DNA of 64,000 bases from Hypomesus transpacificus (GCF_021917145.1 NC_061065.1:8013314-8077313); one strand, 5' to 3'; numbered from the stretch's first letter, positions 25,458 through 39,198 are shown. The notes: generated by a model not told the origin, from the sequence alone. Numbers and translations: made by a program.

Positions 25458-25744
25458 AATTCTTCTCCGTTGTGTTGATCAATAAAACAACAGTTCCTTT
25501 CGTTGCTTATTATGTCACAGAGAAGATCCAAAACGACAGGCTATTCATCCTTTGGGGGTTTCATAGAACCTCACGTTCCCAAAAAGGCTGGCCTAACACA
25601 CTTGATTTCATTTATTCAGAATGCACTGAATACAGACCAGAGAATTCGACTCAAGACAAATGAATAGGCTGTCCAGAATGTAGCCCATTCTCGATGACGT
25701 CACATGAAATCAACTCATGGCCCACACCTGCAGCTTCAGATCTC

Positions 25745-26043
25745 GCCGGACACGGTGGCGCGTGCCTGTAATCCAAGTTGCCGGGAGGCTGAGGTTGTCG
25801 GATCGAATGAGCCTGGGGTTTGTGGGACGCAGTTCGCTATGTCGAACGGGTGTCCAGACTAAGTTCGGTATCGATATGGTGCTCCTGGGGGAGCCCGGGA
25901 CTACCAGGTCGTCTAAGGAGAGGTGTACCGGCCCAGGTCGGAAACGGAGCAGGTCAAAGCCCCCGTACCGTCCAGTAGTGGGTTAGCGCCTGTGAATAGA
26001 CGCTGCAGCTCAGCCTGGGCAATACTTCGGAACCCAACCTTTT
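25745..26043 (+). ncRNA. rn7sl: SRP RNA, copy 9
   Basis: H3; spacer AV. Confidence 0.96.
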
Positions 26044-26329
26044 AATTCTTCTCCGTTGTGTTGATCAATAAAACAACCGTTCCTTTGGTTGCTTATTATG
26101 TCACAGAGAAGATCCAAAACGACAGGCTATTCACCTTTGGGGGTTTCATAGAACCTCACGTTCCCAAAAAGGCTGGCCTAACACACGTGATGTCATTTAT
26201 TCAGGATGCACTGAATACAGACCAGAGAATTCGACTCAAGACAAATGAATAGGCTGTCCAGAATGTAGCCCATTCTCGATGACGTCACATGAAATCAACT
26301 CATGGCCCACACCTGCAGCTTCAGATCTC

Positions 26330-26628
26330 GCCGGACACGGTGGCGCGTGCCTGTAATCCAAGTTGCCGGGAGGCTGAGGTTGTCGGATCGAATGAGCCTG
26401 GGGTTTGTGGGACGCAGTTCGCTATGTCGAACGGGTGTCCAGACTAAGTTCGGTATCGATATGGTGCTCCTGGGGGAGCCCGGGACTACCAGGTCGTCTA
26501 AGGAGAGGTGTACCGGCCCAGGTCGGAAACGGAGCAGGTCAAAGCCCCCGTACCGTCCAGTAGTGGGTTAGCGCCTGTGAATAGACGCTGCAGCTCAGCC
26601 TGGGCAATACTTCGGAACCCAACCTTTT
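26330..26628 (+). ncRNA. rn7sl: SRP RNA, copy 10
   Basis: H3; spacer A. Confidence 0.96.
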
Positions 26629-26914
26629 AATTCTTCTCCGTTGTGTTGATCAATAAAACAACCGTTCCTTTGGTTGCTTATTATGTCACAGAGAAGATCC
26701 AAAACGACAGGCTATTCACCTTTGGGGGTTTCATAGAACCTCACGTTCCCAAAAAGGCTGGCCTAACACACTTGATGTCATTTATTCAGGATGCACTGAA
26801 TACAGACCAGAGAATTCGACTCAAGACAAATGAATAGGCTGTCCAGAATGTAGCCCATTCTCGATGACGTCACATGAAATCAACTCATGGCCCACACCTG
26901 CAGCTTCAGATCTC

Positions 26915-27213
26915 GCCGGACACGGTGGCGCGTGCCTGTAATCCAAGTTGCCGGGAGGCTGAGGTTGTCGGATCGAATGAGCCTGGGGTTTGTGGGACGC
27001 AGTCCGCTATGTCGAACGGGTGTCCAGACTAAGTTCGGTATCGATATGGTGCTCCTGGGGGAGCCCGGGACTACCAGGTCGTCTAAGGAGAGGTGTACCG
27101 GCCCAGGTCGGAAACGGAGCAGGTCAAAGCCCCCGTACCGTCCAGTAGTGGGTTAGCGCCTGTGAATAGACGCTGCAGCTCAGCCTGGGCAATACTTCGG
27201 AACCCAACCTTTT
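26915..27213 (+). ncRNA. rn7sl: SRP RNA, copy 11
   Basis: H2; spacer B. Confidence 0.96.
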
Positions 27214-27499
27214 AATTCTTCTCCGTTGTGTTGATCAATAAAACAACAGTTCCTTTCGTTGCTTATTATGTCACAGAGAAGATCCAAAACGACAGGCTAT
27301 TCATCTTTGGGGGTTTCATAGAACCTCACGTTCCCAAAAAGGCTGGCCTAACACACTTGATTTCATTTATTCAGAATGCACTGAATACAGACCAGAGAAT
27401 TCGACTCAAGACAAATGAATAGGCTGTCCAGAATGTAGCCCATTCTCGATGACGTCACATGAAATCAACTCATGGCCCACACCTGCAGCTTCAGATCTC

Positions 27500-27798
27500 G
27501 CCGGACACGGTGGCGCGTGCCTGTAATCCAAGTTGCCGGGAGGCTGAGGTTGTCGGATCGAATGAGCCTGGGGTTTGTGGGACGCAGTTCGCTATGTCGA
27601 ACGGGTGTCCAGACTAAGTTCGGTATCGATATGGTGCTCCTGGGGGAGCCCGGGACTACCAGGTCGTCTAAGGAGAGGTGTACCGGCCCAGGTCGGAAAC
27701 GGAGCAGGTCAAAGCCCCCGTACCGTCCAGTAGTGGGTTAGCGCCTGTGAATAGACGCTGCAGCTCAGCCTGGGCAATACTTCGGAACCCAACCTTTT
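27500..27798 (+). ncRNA. rn7sl: SRP RNA, copy 12
   Basis: H3; spacer A. Confidence 0.96.
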
Positions 27799-28084
27799 AA
27801 TTCTTCTCCGTTGTGTTGATCAATAAAACAACCGTTCCTTTGGTTGCTTATTATGTCACAGAGAAGATCCAAAACGACAGGCTATTCACCTTTGGGGGTT
27901 TCATAGAACCTCACGTTCCCAAAAAGGCTGGCCTAACACACTTGATGTCATTTATTCAGGATGCACTGAATACAGACCAGAGAATTCGACTCAAGACAAA
28001 TGAATAGGCTGTCCAGAATGTAGCCCATTCTCGATGACGTCACATGAAATCAACTCATGGCCCACACCTGCAGCTTCAGATCTC

Positions 28085-28383
28085 GCCGGACACGGTGGCG
28101 CGTGCCTGTAATCCAAGTTGCCGGGAGGCTGAGGTTGTCGGATCGAATGAGCCTGGGGTTTGTGGGACGCAGTCCGCTATGTCGAACGGGTGTCCAGACT
28201 AAGTTCGGTATCGATATGGTGCTCCTGGGGGAGCCCGGGACTACCAGGTCGTCTAAGGAGAGGTGTACCGGCCCAGGTCGGAAACGGAGCAGGTCAAAGC
28301 CCCCGTACCGTCCAGTAGTGGGTTAGCGCCTGTGAATAGACGCTGCAGCTCAGCCTGGGCAATACTTCGGAACCCAACCTTTT
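28085..28383 (+). ncRNA. rn7sl: SRP RNA, copy 13
   Basis: H2; spacer A. Confidence 0.96.
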
Positions 28384-28669
28384 AATTCTTCTCCGTTGTG
28401 TTGATCAATAAAACAACCGTTCCTTTGGTTGCTTATTATGTCACAGAGAAGATCCAAAACGACAGGCTATTCACCTTTGGGGGTTTCATAGAACCTCACG
28501 TTCCCAAAAAGGCTGGCCTAACACACTTGATGTCATTTATTCAGGATGCACTGAATACAGACCAGAGAATTCGACTCAAGACAAATGAATAGGCTGTCCA
28601 GAATGTAGCCCATTCTCGATGACGTCACATGAAATCAACTCATGGCCCACACCTGCAGCTTCAGATCTC

Positions 28670-28968
28670 GCCGGACACGGTGGCGCGTGCCTGTAATCCA
28701 AGTTGCCGGGAGGCTGAGGTTGTCGGATCGAATGAGCCTGGGGTTTGTGGGACGCAGTCCGCTATGTCGAACGGGTGTCCAGACTAAGTTCGGTATCGAT
28801 ATGGTGCTCCTGGGGGAGCCCGGGACTACCAGGTCGTCTAAGGAGAGGTGTACCGGCCCAGGTCGGAAACGGAGCAGGTCAAAGCCCCCGTACCGTCCAG
28901 TAGTGGGTTAGCGCCTGTGAATAGACGCTGCAGCTCAGCCTGGGCAATACTTCGGAACCCAACCTTTT
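28670..28968 (+). ncRNA. rn7sl: SRP RNA, copy 14
   Basis: H2; spacer B but with TTATTTAGAATGC as in the left-edge units. Confidence 0.96.
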
Positions 28969-29254
28969 AATTCTTCTCCGTTGTGTTGATCAATAAAACA
29001 ACAGTTCCTTTCGTTGCTTATTATGTCACAGAGAAGATCCAAAACGACAGGCTATTCATCTTTGGGGGTTTCATAGAACCTCACGTTCCCAAAAAGGCTG
29101 GCCTAACACACTTGATTTCATTTATTTAGAATGCACTGAATACAGACCAGAGAATTCGACTCAAGACAAATGAATAGGCTGTCCAGAATGTAGCCCATTC
29201 TCGATGACGTCACATGAAATCAACTCATGGCCCACACCTGCAGCTTCAGATCTC

Positions 29255-29553
29255 GCCGGACACGGTGGCGCGTGCCTGTAATCCAAGTTGCCGGGAGGCT
29301 GAGGTTGTCGGATCGAATGAGCCTGGGGTTTGTGGGATGCAGTCCGCTATGTCGAACGGGTGTCCAGACTAAGTTCGGTATCGATATGGTGCTCCTGGGG
29401 GAGCCCGGGACTACCAGGTCGTCTAAGGAGAGGTGTACCGGCCCAGGTCGGAAACGGAGCAGGTCAAAGCCCCCGTACCGTCCAGTAGTGGGTTAGCGCC
29501 TGTGAATAGACGCTGCAGCTCAGCCTGGGCAATACTTCGGAACCCAACCTTTT
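29255..29553 (+). ncRNA. rn7sl: SRP RNA, copy 15
   Basis: H1; spacer B. First of three identical-class units (15-17). Confidence 0.96.
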
Positions 29554-29839
29554 AATTCTTCTCCGTTGTGTTGATCAATAAAACAACAGTTCCTTTCGTT
29601 GCTTATTATGTCACAGAGAAGATCCAAAACGACAGGCTATTCATCTTTGGGGGTTTCATAGAACCTCACGTTCCCAAAAAGGCTGGCCTAACACACTTGA
29701 TTTCATTTATTCAGAATGCACTGAATACAGACCAGAGAATTCGACTCAAGACAAATGAATAGGCTGTCCAGAATGTAGCCCATTCTCGATGACGTCACAT
29801 GAAATCAACTCATGGCCCACACCTGCAGCTTCAGATCTC

Positions 29840-30138
29840 GCCGGACACGGTGGCGCGTGCCTGTAATCCAAGTTGCCGGGAGGCTGAGGTTGTCGGATCG
29901 AATGAGCCTGGGGTTTGTGGGATGCAGTCCGCTATGTCGAACGGGTGTCCAGACTAAGTTCGGTATCGATATGGTGCTCCTGGGGGAGCCCGGGACTACC
30001 AGGTCGTCTAAGGAGAGGTGTACCGGCCCAGGTCGGAAACGGAGCAGGTCAAAGCCCCCGTACCGTCCAGTAGTGGGTTAGCGCCTGTGAATAGACGCTG
30101 CAGCTCAGCCTGGGCAATACTTCGGAACCCAACCTTTT
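29840..30138 (+). ncRNA. rn7sl: SRP RNA, copy 16
   Basis: H1; spacer B, same class as its neighbours on both sides. Confidence 0.96.
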
Positions 30139-30424
30139 AATTCTTCTCCGTTGTGTTGATCAATAAAACAACAGTTCCTTTCGTTGCTTATTATGTCACA
30201 GAGAAGATCCAAAACGACAGGCTATTCATCTTTGGGGGTTTCATAGAACCTCACGTTCCCAAAAAGGCTGGCCTAACACACTTGATTTCATTTATTCAGA
30301 ATGCACTGAATACAGACCAGAGAATTCGACTCAAGACAAATGAATAGGCTGTCCAGAATGTAGCCCATTCTCGATGACGTCACATGAAATCAACTCATGG
30401 CCCACACCTGCAGCTTCAGATCTC

Positions 30425-30723
30425 GCCGGACACGGTGGCGCGTGCCTGTAATCCAAGTTGCCGGGAGGCTGAGGTTGTCGGATCGAATGAGCCTGGGGTT
30501 TGTGGGATGCAGTCCGCTATGTCGAACGGGTGTCCAGACTAAGTTCGGTATCGATATGGTGCTCCTGGGGGAGCCCGGGACTACCAGGTCGTCTAAGGAG
30601 AGGTGTACCGGCCCAGGTCGGAAACGGAGCAGGTCAAAGCCCCCGTACCGTCCAGTAGTGGGTTAGCGCCTGTGAATAGACGCTGCAGCTCAGCCTGGGC
30701 AATACTTCGGAACCCAACCTTTT
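30425..30723 (+). ncRNA. rn7sl: SRP RNA, copy 17
   Basis: H1; spacer B. Ends the 15-17 run. Confidence 0.96.
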
Positions 30724-31009
30724 AATTCTTCTCCGTTGTGTTGATCAATAAAACAACAGTTCCTTTCGTTGCTTATTATGTCACAGAGAAGATCCAAAAC
30801 GACAGGCTATTCATCTTTGGGGGTTTCATAGAACCTCACGTTCCCAAAAAGGCTGGCCTAACACACTTGATTTCATTTATTCAGAATGCACTGAATACAG
30901 ACCAGAGAATTCGACTCAAGACAAATGAATAGGCTGTCCAGAATGTAGCCCATTCTCGATGACGTCACATGAAATCAACTCATGGCCCACACCTGCAGCT
31001 TCAGATCTC

Positions 31010-31308
31010 GCCGGACACGGTGGCGCGTGCCTGTAATCCAAGTTGCCGGGAGGCTGAGGTTGTCGGATCGAATGAGCCTGGGGTTTGTGGGACGCAGTCC
31101 GCTATGTCGAACGGGTGTCCAGACTAAGTTCGGTATCGATATGGTGCTCCTGGGGGAGCCCGGGACTACCAGGTCGTCTAAGGAGAGGTGTACCGGCCCA
31201 GGTCGGAAACGGAGCAGGTCAAAGCCCCCGTACCGTCCAGTAGTGGGTTAGCGCCTGTGAATAGACGCTGCAGCTCAGCCTGGGCAATACTTCGGAACCC
31301 AACCTTTT
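31010..31308 (+). ncRNA. rn7sl: SRP RNA, copy 18
   Basis: H2; spacer B'. Confidence 0.96.
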
Positions 31309-31594
31309 AATTCTTCTCCGTTGTGTTGATCAATAAAACAACAGTTCCTTTGGTTGCTTATTATGTCACAGAGAAGATCCAAAACGACAGGCTATTCATC
31401 TTTGGGGGTTTCATAGAACCTCACGTTCCCAAAAAGGCTGGCCTAACACACTTGATTTCATTTATTCAGAATGCACTGAATACAGACCAGAGAATTCGAC
31501 TCAAGACAAATGAATAGGCTGTCCAGAATGTAGCCCATTCTCGATGACGTCACATGAAATCAACTCATGGCCCACACCTGCAGCTTCAGATCTC

Positions 31595-31893
31595 GCCGGA
31601 CACGGTGGCGCGTGCCTGTAATCCAAGTTGCCGGGAGGCTGAGGTTGTCGGATCGAATGAGCCTGGGGTTTGTGGGACGCAGTTCGCTATGTCGAACGGG
31701 TGTCCAGACTAAGTTCGGTATCGATATGGTGCTCCTGGGGGAGCCCGGGACTACCAGGTCGTCTAAGGAGAGGTGTACCGGCCCAGGTCGGAAACGGAGC
31801 AGGTCAAAGCCCCCGTACCGTCCAGTAGTGGGTTAGCGCCTGTGAATAGACGCTGCAGCTCAGCCTGGGCAATACTTCGGAACCCAACCTTTT
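31595..31893 (+). ncRNA. rn7sl: SRP RNA, copy 19
   Basis: H3; spacer A. Confidence 0.96.
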
Positions 31894-32179
31894 AATTCTT
31901 CTCCGTTGTGTTGATCAATAAAACAACCGTTCCTTTGGTTGCTTATTATGTCACAGAGAAGATCCAAAACGACAGGCTATTCACCTTTGGGGGTTTCATA
32001 GAACCTCACGTTCCCAAAAAGGCTGGCCTAACACACTTGATGTCATTTATTCAGGATGCACTGAATACAGACCAGAGAATTCGACTCAAGACAAATGAAT
32101 AGGCTGTCCAGAATGTAGCCCATTCTCGATGACGTCACATGAAATCAACTCATGGCCCACACCTGCAGCTTCAGATCTC

Positions 32180-32478
32180 GCCGGACACGGTGGCGCGTGC
32201 CTGTAATCCAAGTTGCCGGGAGGCTGAGGTTGTCGGATCGAATGAGCCTGGGGTTTGTGGGACGCAGTCCGCTATGTCGAACGGGTGTCCAGACTAAGTT
32301 CGGTATCGATATGGTGCTCCTGGGGGAGCCCGGGACTACCAGGTCGTCTAAGGAGAGGTGTACCGGCCCAGGTCGGAAACGGAGCAGGTCAAAGCCCCCG
32401 TACCGTCCAGTAGTGGGTTAGCGCCTGTGAATAGACGCTGCAGCTCAGCCTGGGCAATACTTCGGAACCCAACCTTTT
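32180..32478 (+). ncRNA. rn7sl: SRP RNA, copy 20
   Basis: H2; spacer B'. Copies 18-19 and 20-21 repeat an H2-B'/H3-A-type pair. Confidence 0.96.
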
Positions 32479-32764
32479 AATTCTTCTCCGTTGTGTTGAT
32501 CAATAAAACAACAGTTCCTTTGGTTGCTTATTATGTCACAGAGAAGATCCAAAACGACAGGCTATTCATCTTTGGGGGTTTCATAGAACCTCACGTTCCC
32601 AAAAAGGCTGGCCTAACACACTTGATTTCATTTATTCAGAATGCACTGAATACAGACCAGAGAATTCGACTCAAGACAAATGAATAGGCTGTCCAGAATG
32701 TAGCCCATTCTCGATGACGTCACATGAAATCAACTCATGGCCCACACCTGCAGCTTCAGATCTC

Positions 32765-33063
32765 GCCGGACACGGTGGCGCGTGCCTGTAATCCAAGTTG
32801 CCGGGAGGCTGAGGTTGTCGGATCGAATGAGCCTGGGGTTTGTGGGACGCAGTTCGCTATGTCGAACGGGTGTCCAGACTAAGTTCGGTATCGATATGGT
32901 GCTCCTGGGGGAGCCCGGGACTACCAGGTCGTCTAAGGAGAGGTGTACCGGCCCAGGTCGGAAACGGAGCAGGTCAAAGCCCCCGTACCGTCCAGTAGTG
33001 GGTTAGCGCCTGTGAATAGACGCTGCAGCTCAGCCTGGGCAATACTTCGGAACCCAACCTTTT
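32765..33063 (+). ncRNA. rn7sl: SRP RNA, copy 21
   Basis: H3; spacer AV. Confidence 0.96.
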
Positions 33064-33349
33064 AATTCTTCTCCGTTGTGTTGATCAATAAAACAACCGT
33101 TCCTTTGGTTGCTTATTATGTCACAGAGAAGATCCAAAACGACAGGCTATTCACCTTTGGGGGTTTCATAGAACCTCACGTTCCCAAAAAGGCTGGCCTA
33201 ACACACGTGATGTCATTTATTCAGGATGCACTGAATACAGACCAGAGAATTCGACTCAAGACAAATGAATAGGCTGTCCAGAATGTAGCCCATTCTCGAT
33301 GACGTCACATGAAATCAACTCATGGCCCACACCTGCAGCTTCAGATCTC

Positions 33350-33648
33350 GCCGGACACGGTGGCGCGTGCCTGTAATCCAAGTTGCCGGGAGGCTGAGGT
33401 TGTCGGATCGAATGAGCCTGGGGTTTGTGGGACGCAGTTCGCTATGTCGAACGGGTGTCCAGACTAAGTTCGGTATCGATATGGTGCTCCTGGGGGAGCC
33501 CGGGACTACCAGGTCGTCTAAGGAGAGGTGTACCGGCCCAGGTCGGAAACGGAGCAGGTCAAAGCCCCCGTACCGTCCAGTAGTGGGTTAGCGCCTGTGA
33601 ATAGACGCTGCAGCTCAGCCTGGGCAATACTTCGGAACCCAACCTTTT
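33350..33648 (+). ncRNA. rn7sl: SRP RNA, copy 22
   Basis: H3; mixed spacer, A on its left half (CCGTTCCTTTGG) and B on its right (CATC, GATTTC, AGAATGC). Confidence 0.96.
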
Positions 33649-33934
33649 AATTCTTCTCCGTTGTGTTGATCAATAAAACAACCGTTCCTTTGGTTGCTTA
33701 TTATGTCACAGAGAAGATCCAAAACGACAGGCTATTCATCTTTGGGGGTTTCATAGAACCTCACGTTCCCAAAAAGGCTGGCCTAACACACTTGATTTCA
33801 TTTATTCAGAATGCACTGAATACAGACCAGAGAATTCGACTCAAGACAAATGAATAGGCTGTCCAGAATGTAGCCCATTCTCGATGACGTCACATGAAAT
33901 CAACTCATGGCCCACACCTGCAGCTTCAGATCTC

Positions 33935-34233
33935 GCCGGACACGGTGGCGCGTGCCTGTAATCCAAGTTGCCGGGAGGCTGAGGTTGTCGGATCGAATGA
34001 GCCTGGGGTTTGTGGGATGCAGTCCGCTATGTCGAACGGGTGTCCAGACTAAGTTCGGTATCGATATGGTGCTCCTGGGGGAGCCCGGGACTACCAGGTC
34101 GTCTAAGGAGAGGTGTACCGGCCCAGGTCGGAAACGGAGCAGGTCAAAGCCCCCGTACCGTCCAGTAGTGGGTTAGCGCCTGTGAATAGACGCTGCAGCT
34201 CAGCCTGGGCAATACTTCGGAACCCAACCTTTT
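33935..34233 (+). ncRNA. rn7sl: SRP RNA, copy 23
   Basis: H1; spacer B. Confidence 0.96.
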
Positions 34234-34519
34234 AATTCTTCTCCGTTGTGTTGATCAATAAAACAACAGTTCCTTTCGTTGCTTATTATGTCACAGAGAA
34301 GATCCAAAACGACAGGCTATTCATCTTTGGGGGTTTCATAGAACCTCACGTTCCCAAAAAGGCTGGCCTAACACACTTGATTTCATTTATTCAGAATGCA
34401 CTGAATACAGACCAGAGAATTCGACTCAAGACAAATGAATAGGCTGTCCAGAATGTAGCCCATTCTCGATGACGTCACATGAAATCAACTCATGGCCCAC
34501 ACCTGCAGCTTCAGATCTC

Positions 34520-34818
34520 GCCGGACACGGTGGCGCGTGCCTGTAATCCAAGTTGCCGGGAGGCTGAGGTTGTCGGATCGAATGAGCCTGGGGTTTGTGG
34601 GATGCAGTCCGCTATGTCGAACGGGTGTCCAGACTAAGTTCGGTATCGATATGGTGCTCCTGGGGGAGCCCGGGACTACCAGGTCGTCTAAGGAGAGGTG
34701 TACCGGCCCAGGTCGGAAACGGAGCAGGTCAAAGCCCCCGTACCGTCCAGTAGTGGGTTAGCGCCTGTGAATAGACGCTGCAGCTCAGCCTGGGCAATAC
34801 TTCGGAACCCAACCTTTT
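34520..34818 (+). ncRNA. rn7sl: SRP RNA, copy 24
   Basis: H1; spacer B'. Confidence 0.96.
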
Positions 34819-35104
34819 AATTCTTCTCCGTTGTGTTGATCAATAAAACAACAGTTCCTTTGGTTGCTTATTATGTCACAGAGAAGATCCAAAACGACAG
34901 GCTATTCATCTTTGGGGGTTTCATAGAACCTCACGTTCCCAAAAAGGCTGGCCTAACACACTTGATTTCATTTATTCAGAATGCACTGAATACAGACCAG
35001 AGAATTCGACTCAAGACAAATGAATAGGCTGTCCAGAATGTAGCCCATTCTCGATGACGTCACATGAAATCAACTCATGGCCCACACCTGCAGCTTCAGA
35101 TCTC

Positions 35105-35403
35105 GCCGGACACGGTGGCGCGTGCCTGTAATCCAAGTTGCCGGGAGGCTGAGGTTGTCGGATCGAATGAGCCTGGGGTTTGTGGGATGCAGTCCGCTAT
35201 GTCGAACGGGTGTCCAGACTAAGTTCGGTATCGATATGGTGCTCCTGGGGGAGCCCGGGACTACCAGGTCGTCTAAGGAGAGGTGTACCGGCCCAGGTCG
35301 GAAACGGAGCAGGTCAAAGCCCCCGTACCGTCCAGTAGTGGGTTAGCGCCTGTGAATAGACGCTGCAGCTCAGCCTGGGCAATACTTCGGAACCCAACCT
35401 TTT
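35105..35403 (+). ncRNA. rn7sl: SRP RNA, copy 25
   Basis: H1; spacer B'. Confidence 0.96.
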
Positions 35404-35689
35404 AATTCTTCTCCGTTGTGTTGATCAATAAAACAACAGTTCCTTTGGTTGCTTATTATGTCACAGAGAAGATCCAAAACGACAGGCTATTCATCTTTGG
35501 GGGTTTCATAGAACCTCACGTTCCCAAAAAGGCTGGCCTAACACACTTGATTTCATTTATTCAGAATGCACTGAATACAGACCAGAGAATTCGACTCAAG
35601 ACAAATGAATAGGCTGTCCAGAATGTAGCCCATTCTCGATGACGTCACATGAAATCAACTCATGGCCCACACCTGCAGCTTCAGATCTC

Positions 35690-35988
35690 GCCGGACACGG
35701 TGGCGCGTGCCTGTAATCCAAGTTGCCGGGAGGCTGAGGTTGTCGGATCGAATGAGCCTGGGGTTTGTGGGACGCAGTTCGCTATGTCGAACGGGTGTCC
35801 AGACTAAGTTCGGTATCGATATGGTGCTCCTGGGGGAGCCCGGGACTACCAGGTCGTCTAAGGAGAGGTGTACCGGCCCAGGTCGGAAACGGAGCAGGTC
35901 AAAGCCCCCGTACCGTCCAGTAGTGGGTTAGCGCCTGTGAATAGACGCTGCAGCTCAGCCTGGGCAATACTTCGGAACCCAACCTTTT
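35690..35988 (+). ncRNA. rn7sl: SRP RNA, copy 26
   Basis: H3; mixed spacer (CCGTTCC and AGGATGC ends of A, CATC and GATTTC middle of B). Confidence 0.96.
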
Positions 35989-36274
35989 AATTCTTCTCCG
36001 TTGTGTTGATCAATAAAACAACCGTTCCTTTGGTTGCTTATTATGTCACAGAGAAGATCCAAAACGACAGGCTATTCATCTTTGGGGGTTTCATAGAACC
36101 TCACGTTCCCAAAAAGGCTGGCCTAACACACTTGATTTCATTTATTCAGGATGCACTGAATACAGACCAGAGAATTCGACTCAAGACAAATGAATAGGCT
36201 GTCCAGAATGTAGCCCATTCTCGATGACGTCACATGAAATCAACTCATGGCCCACACCTGCAGCTTCAGATCTC

Positions 36275-36573
36275 GCCGGACACGGTGGCGCGTGCCTGTA
36301 ATCCAAGTTGCCGGGAGGCTGAGGTTGTCGGATCGAATGAGCCTGGGGTTTGTGGGACGCAGTTCGCTATGTCGAACGGGTGTCCAGACTAAGTTCGGTA
36401 TCGATATGGTGCTCCTGGGGGAGCCCGGGACTACCAGGTCGTCTAAGGAGAGGTGTACCGGCCCAGGTCGGAAACGGAGCAGGTCAAAGCCCCCGTACCG
36501 TCCAGTAGTGGGTTAGCGCCTGTGAATAGACGCTGCAGCTCAGCCTGGGCAATACTTCGGAACCCAACCTTTT
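36275..36573 (+). ncRNA. rn7sl: SRP RNA, copy 27
   Basis: H3; spacer AV. Confidence 0.96.
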
Positions 36574-36859
36574 AATTCTTCTCCGTTGTGTTGATCAATA
36601 AAACAACCGTTCCTTTGGTTGCTTATTATGTCACAGAGAAGATCCAAAACGACAGGCTATTCACCTTTGGGGGTTTCATAGAACCTCACGTTCCCAAAAA
36701 GGCTGGCCTAACACACGTGATGTCATTTATTCAGGATGCACTGAATACAGACCAGAGAATTCGACTCAAGACAAATGAATAGGCTGTCCAGAATGTAGCC
36801 CATTCTCGATGACGTCACATGAAATCAACTCATGGCCCACACCTGCAGCTTCAGATCTC

Positions 36860-37158
36860 GCCGGACACGGTGGCGCGTGCCTGTAATCCAAGTTGCCGGG
36901 AGGCTGAGGTTGTCGGATCGAATGAGCCTGGGGTTTGTGGGACGCAGTTCGCTATGTCGAACGGGTGTCCAGACTAAGTTCGGTATCGATATGGTGCTCC
37001 TGGGGGAGCCCGGGACTACCAGGTCGTCTAAGGAGAGGTGTACCGGCCCAGGTCGGAAACGGAGCAGGTCAAAGCCCCCGTACCGTCCAGTAGTGGGTTA
37101 GCGCCTGTGAATAGACGCTGCAGCTCAGCCTGGGCAATACTTCGGAACCCAACCTTTT
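36860..37158 (+). ncRNA. rn7sl: SRP RNA, copy 28
   Basis: H3; spacer AV, the same class as copy 27. Confidence 0.96.
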
Positions 37159-37444
37159 AATTCTTCTCCGTTGTGTTGATCAATAAAACAACCGTTCCTT
37201 TGGTTGCTTATTATGTCACAGAGAAGATCCAAAACGACAGGCTATTCACCTTTGGGGGTTTCATAGAACCTCACGTTCCCAAAAAGGCTGGCCTAACACA
37301 CGTGATGTCATTTATTCAGGATGCACTGAATACAGACCAGAGAATTCGACTCAAGACAAATGAATAGGCTGTCCAGAATGTAGCCCATTCTCGATGACGT
37401 CACATGAAATCAACTCATGGCCCACACCTGCAGCTTCAGATCTC

Positions 37445-37743
37445 GCCGGACACGGTGGCGCGTGCCTGTAATCCAAGTTGCCGGGAGGCTGAGGTTGTCG
37501 GATCGAATGAGCCTGGGGTTTGTGGGACGCAGTTCGCTATGTCGAACGGGTGTCCAGACTAAGTTCGGTATCGATATGGTGCTCCTGGGGGAGCCCGGGA
37601 CTACCAGGTCGTCTAAGGAGAGGTGTACCGGCCCAGGTCGGAAACGGAGCAGGTCAAAGCCCCCGTACCGTCCAGTAGTGGGTTAGCGCCTGTGAATAGA
37701 CGCTGCAGCTCAGCCTGGGCAATACTTCGGAACCCAACCTTTT
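37445..37743 (+). ncRNA. rn7sl: SRP RNA, copy 29
   Basis: H3; mixed spacer (CAGTTCCTTTGG, CATC, then GATGTC and AGAATGC). Confidence 0.96.
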
Positions 37744-38029
37744 AATTCTTCTCCGTTGTGTTGATCAATAAAACAACAGTTCCTTTGGTTGCTTATTATG
37801 TCACAGAGAAGATCCAAAACGACAGGCTATTCATCTTTGGGGGTTTCATAGAACCTCACGTTCCCAAAAAGGCTGGCCTAACACACTTGATGTCATTTAT
37901 TCAGAATGCACTGAATACAGACCAGAGAATTCGACTCAAGACAAATGAATAGGCTGTCCAGAATGTAGCCCATTCTCGATGACGTCACATGAAATCAACT
38001 CATGGCCCACACCTGCAGCTTCAGATCTC

Positions 38030-38328
38030 GCCGGACACGGTGGCGCGTGCCTGTAATCCAAGTTGCCGGGAGGCTGAGGTTGTCGGATCGAATGAGCCTG
38101 GGGTTTGTGGGACGCAGTTCGCTATGTCGAACGGGTGTCCAGACTAAGTTCGGTATCGATATGGTGCTCCTGGGGGAGCCCGGGACTACCAGGTCGTCTA
38201 AGGAGAGGTGTACCGGCCCAGGTCGGAAACGGAGCAGGTCAAAGCCCCCGTACCGTCCAGTAGTGGGTTAGCGCCTGTGAATAGACGCTGCAGCTCAGCC
38301 TGGGCAATACTTCGGAACCCAACCTTTT
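38030..38328 (+). ncRNA. rn7sl: SRP RNA, copy 30
   Basis: H3 joined to a full class B spacer, an unusual pairing within this array. Confidence 0.96.
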
Positions 38329-38614
38329 AATTCTTCTCCGTTGTGTTGATCAATAAAACAACAGTTCCTTTCGTTGCTTATTATGTCACAGAGAAGATCC
38401 AAAACGACAGGCTATTCATCTTTGGGGGTTTCATAGAACCTCACGTTCCCAAAAAGGCTGGCCTAACACACTTGATTTCATTTATTCAGAATGCACTGAA
38501 TACAGACCAGAGAATTCGACTCAAGACAAATGAATAGGCTGTCCAGAATGTAGCCCATTCTCGATGACGTCACATGAAATCAACTCATGGCCCACACCTG
38601 CAGCTTCAGATCTC

Positions 38615-38913
38615 GCCGGACACGGTGGCGCGTGCCTGTAATCCAAGTTGCCGGGAGGCTGAGGTTGTCGGATCGAATGAGCCTGGGGTTTGTGGGATGC
38701 AGTCCGCTATGTCGAACGGGTGTCCAGACTAAGTTCGGTATCGATATGGTGCTCCTGGGGGAGCCCGGGACTACCAGGTCGTCTAAGGAGAGGTGTACCG
38801 GCCCAGGTCGGAAACGGAGCAGGTCAAAGCCCCCGTACCGTCCAGTAGTGGGTTAGCGCCTGTGAATAGACGCTGCAGCTCAGCCTGGGCAATACTTCGG
38901 AACCCAACCTTTT
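38615..38913 (+). ncRNA. rn7sl: SRP RNA, copy 31
   Basis: H1; spacer B' with one T lost (GTTCCTTGG), which makes this unit 584 bp. Confidence 0.96.
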
Positions 38914-39198
38914 AATTCTTCTCCGTTGTGTTGATCAATAAAACAACAGTTCCTTGGTTGCTTATTATGTCACAGAGAAGATCCAAAACGACAGGCTATT
39001 CATCTTTGGGGGTTTCATAGAACCTCACGTTCCCAAAAAGGCTGGCCTAACACACTTGATTTCATTTATTCAGAATGCACTGAATACAGACCAGAGAATT
39101 CGACTCAAGACAAATGAATAGGCTGTCCAGAATGTAGCCCATTCTCGATGACGTCACATGAAATCAACTCATGGCCCACACCTGCAGCTTCAGATCTC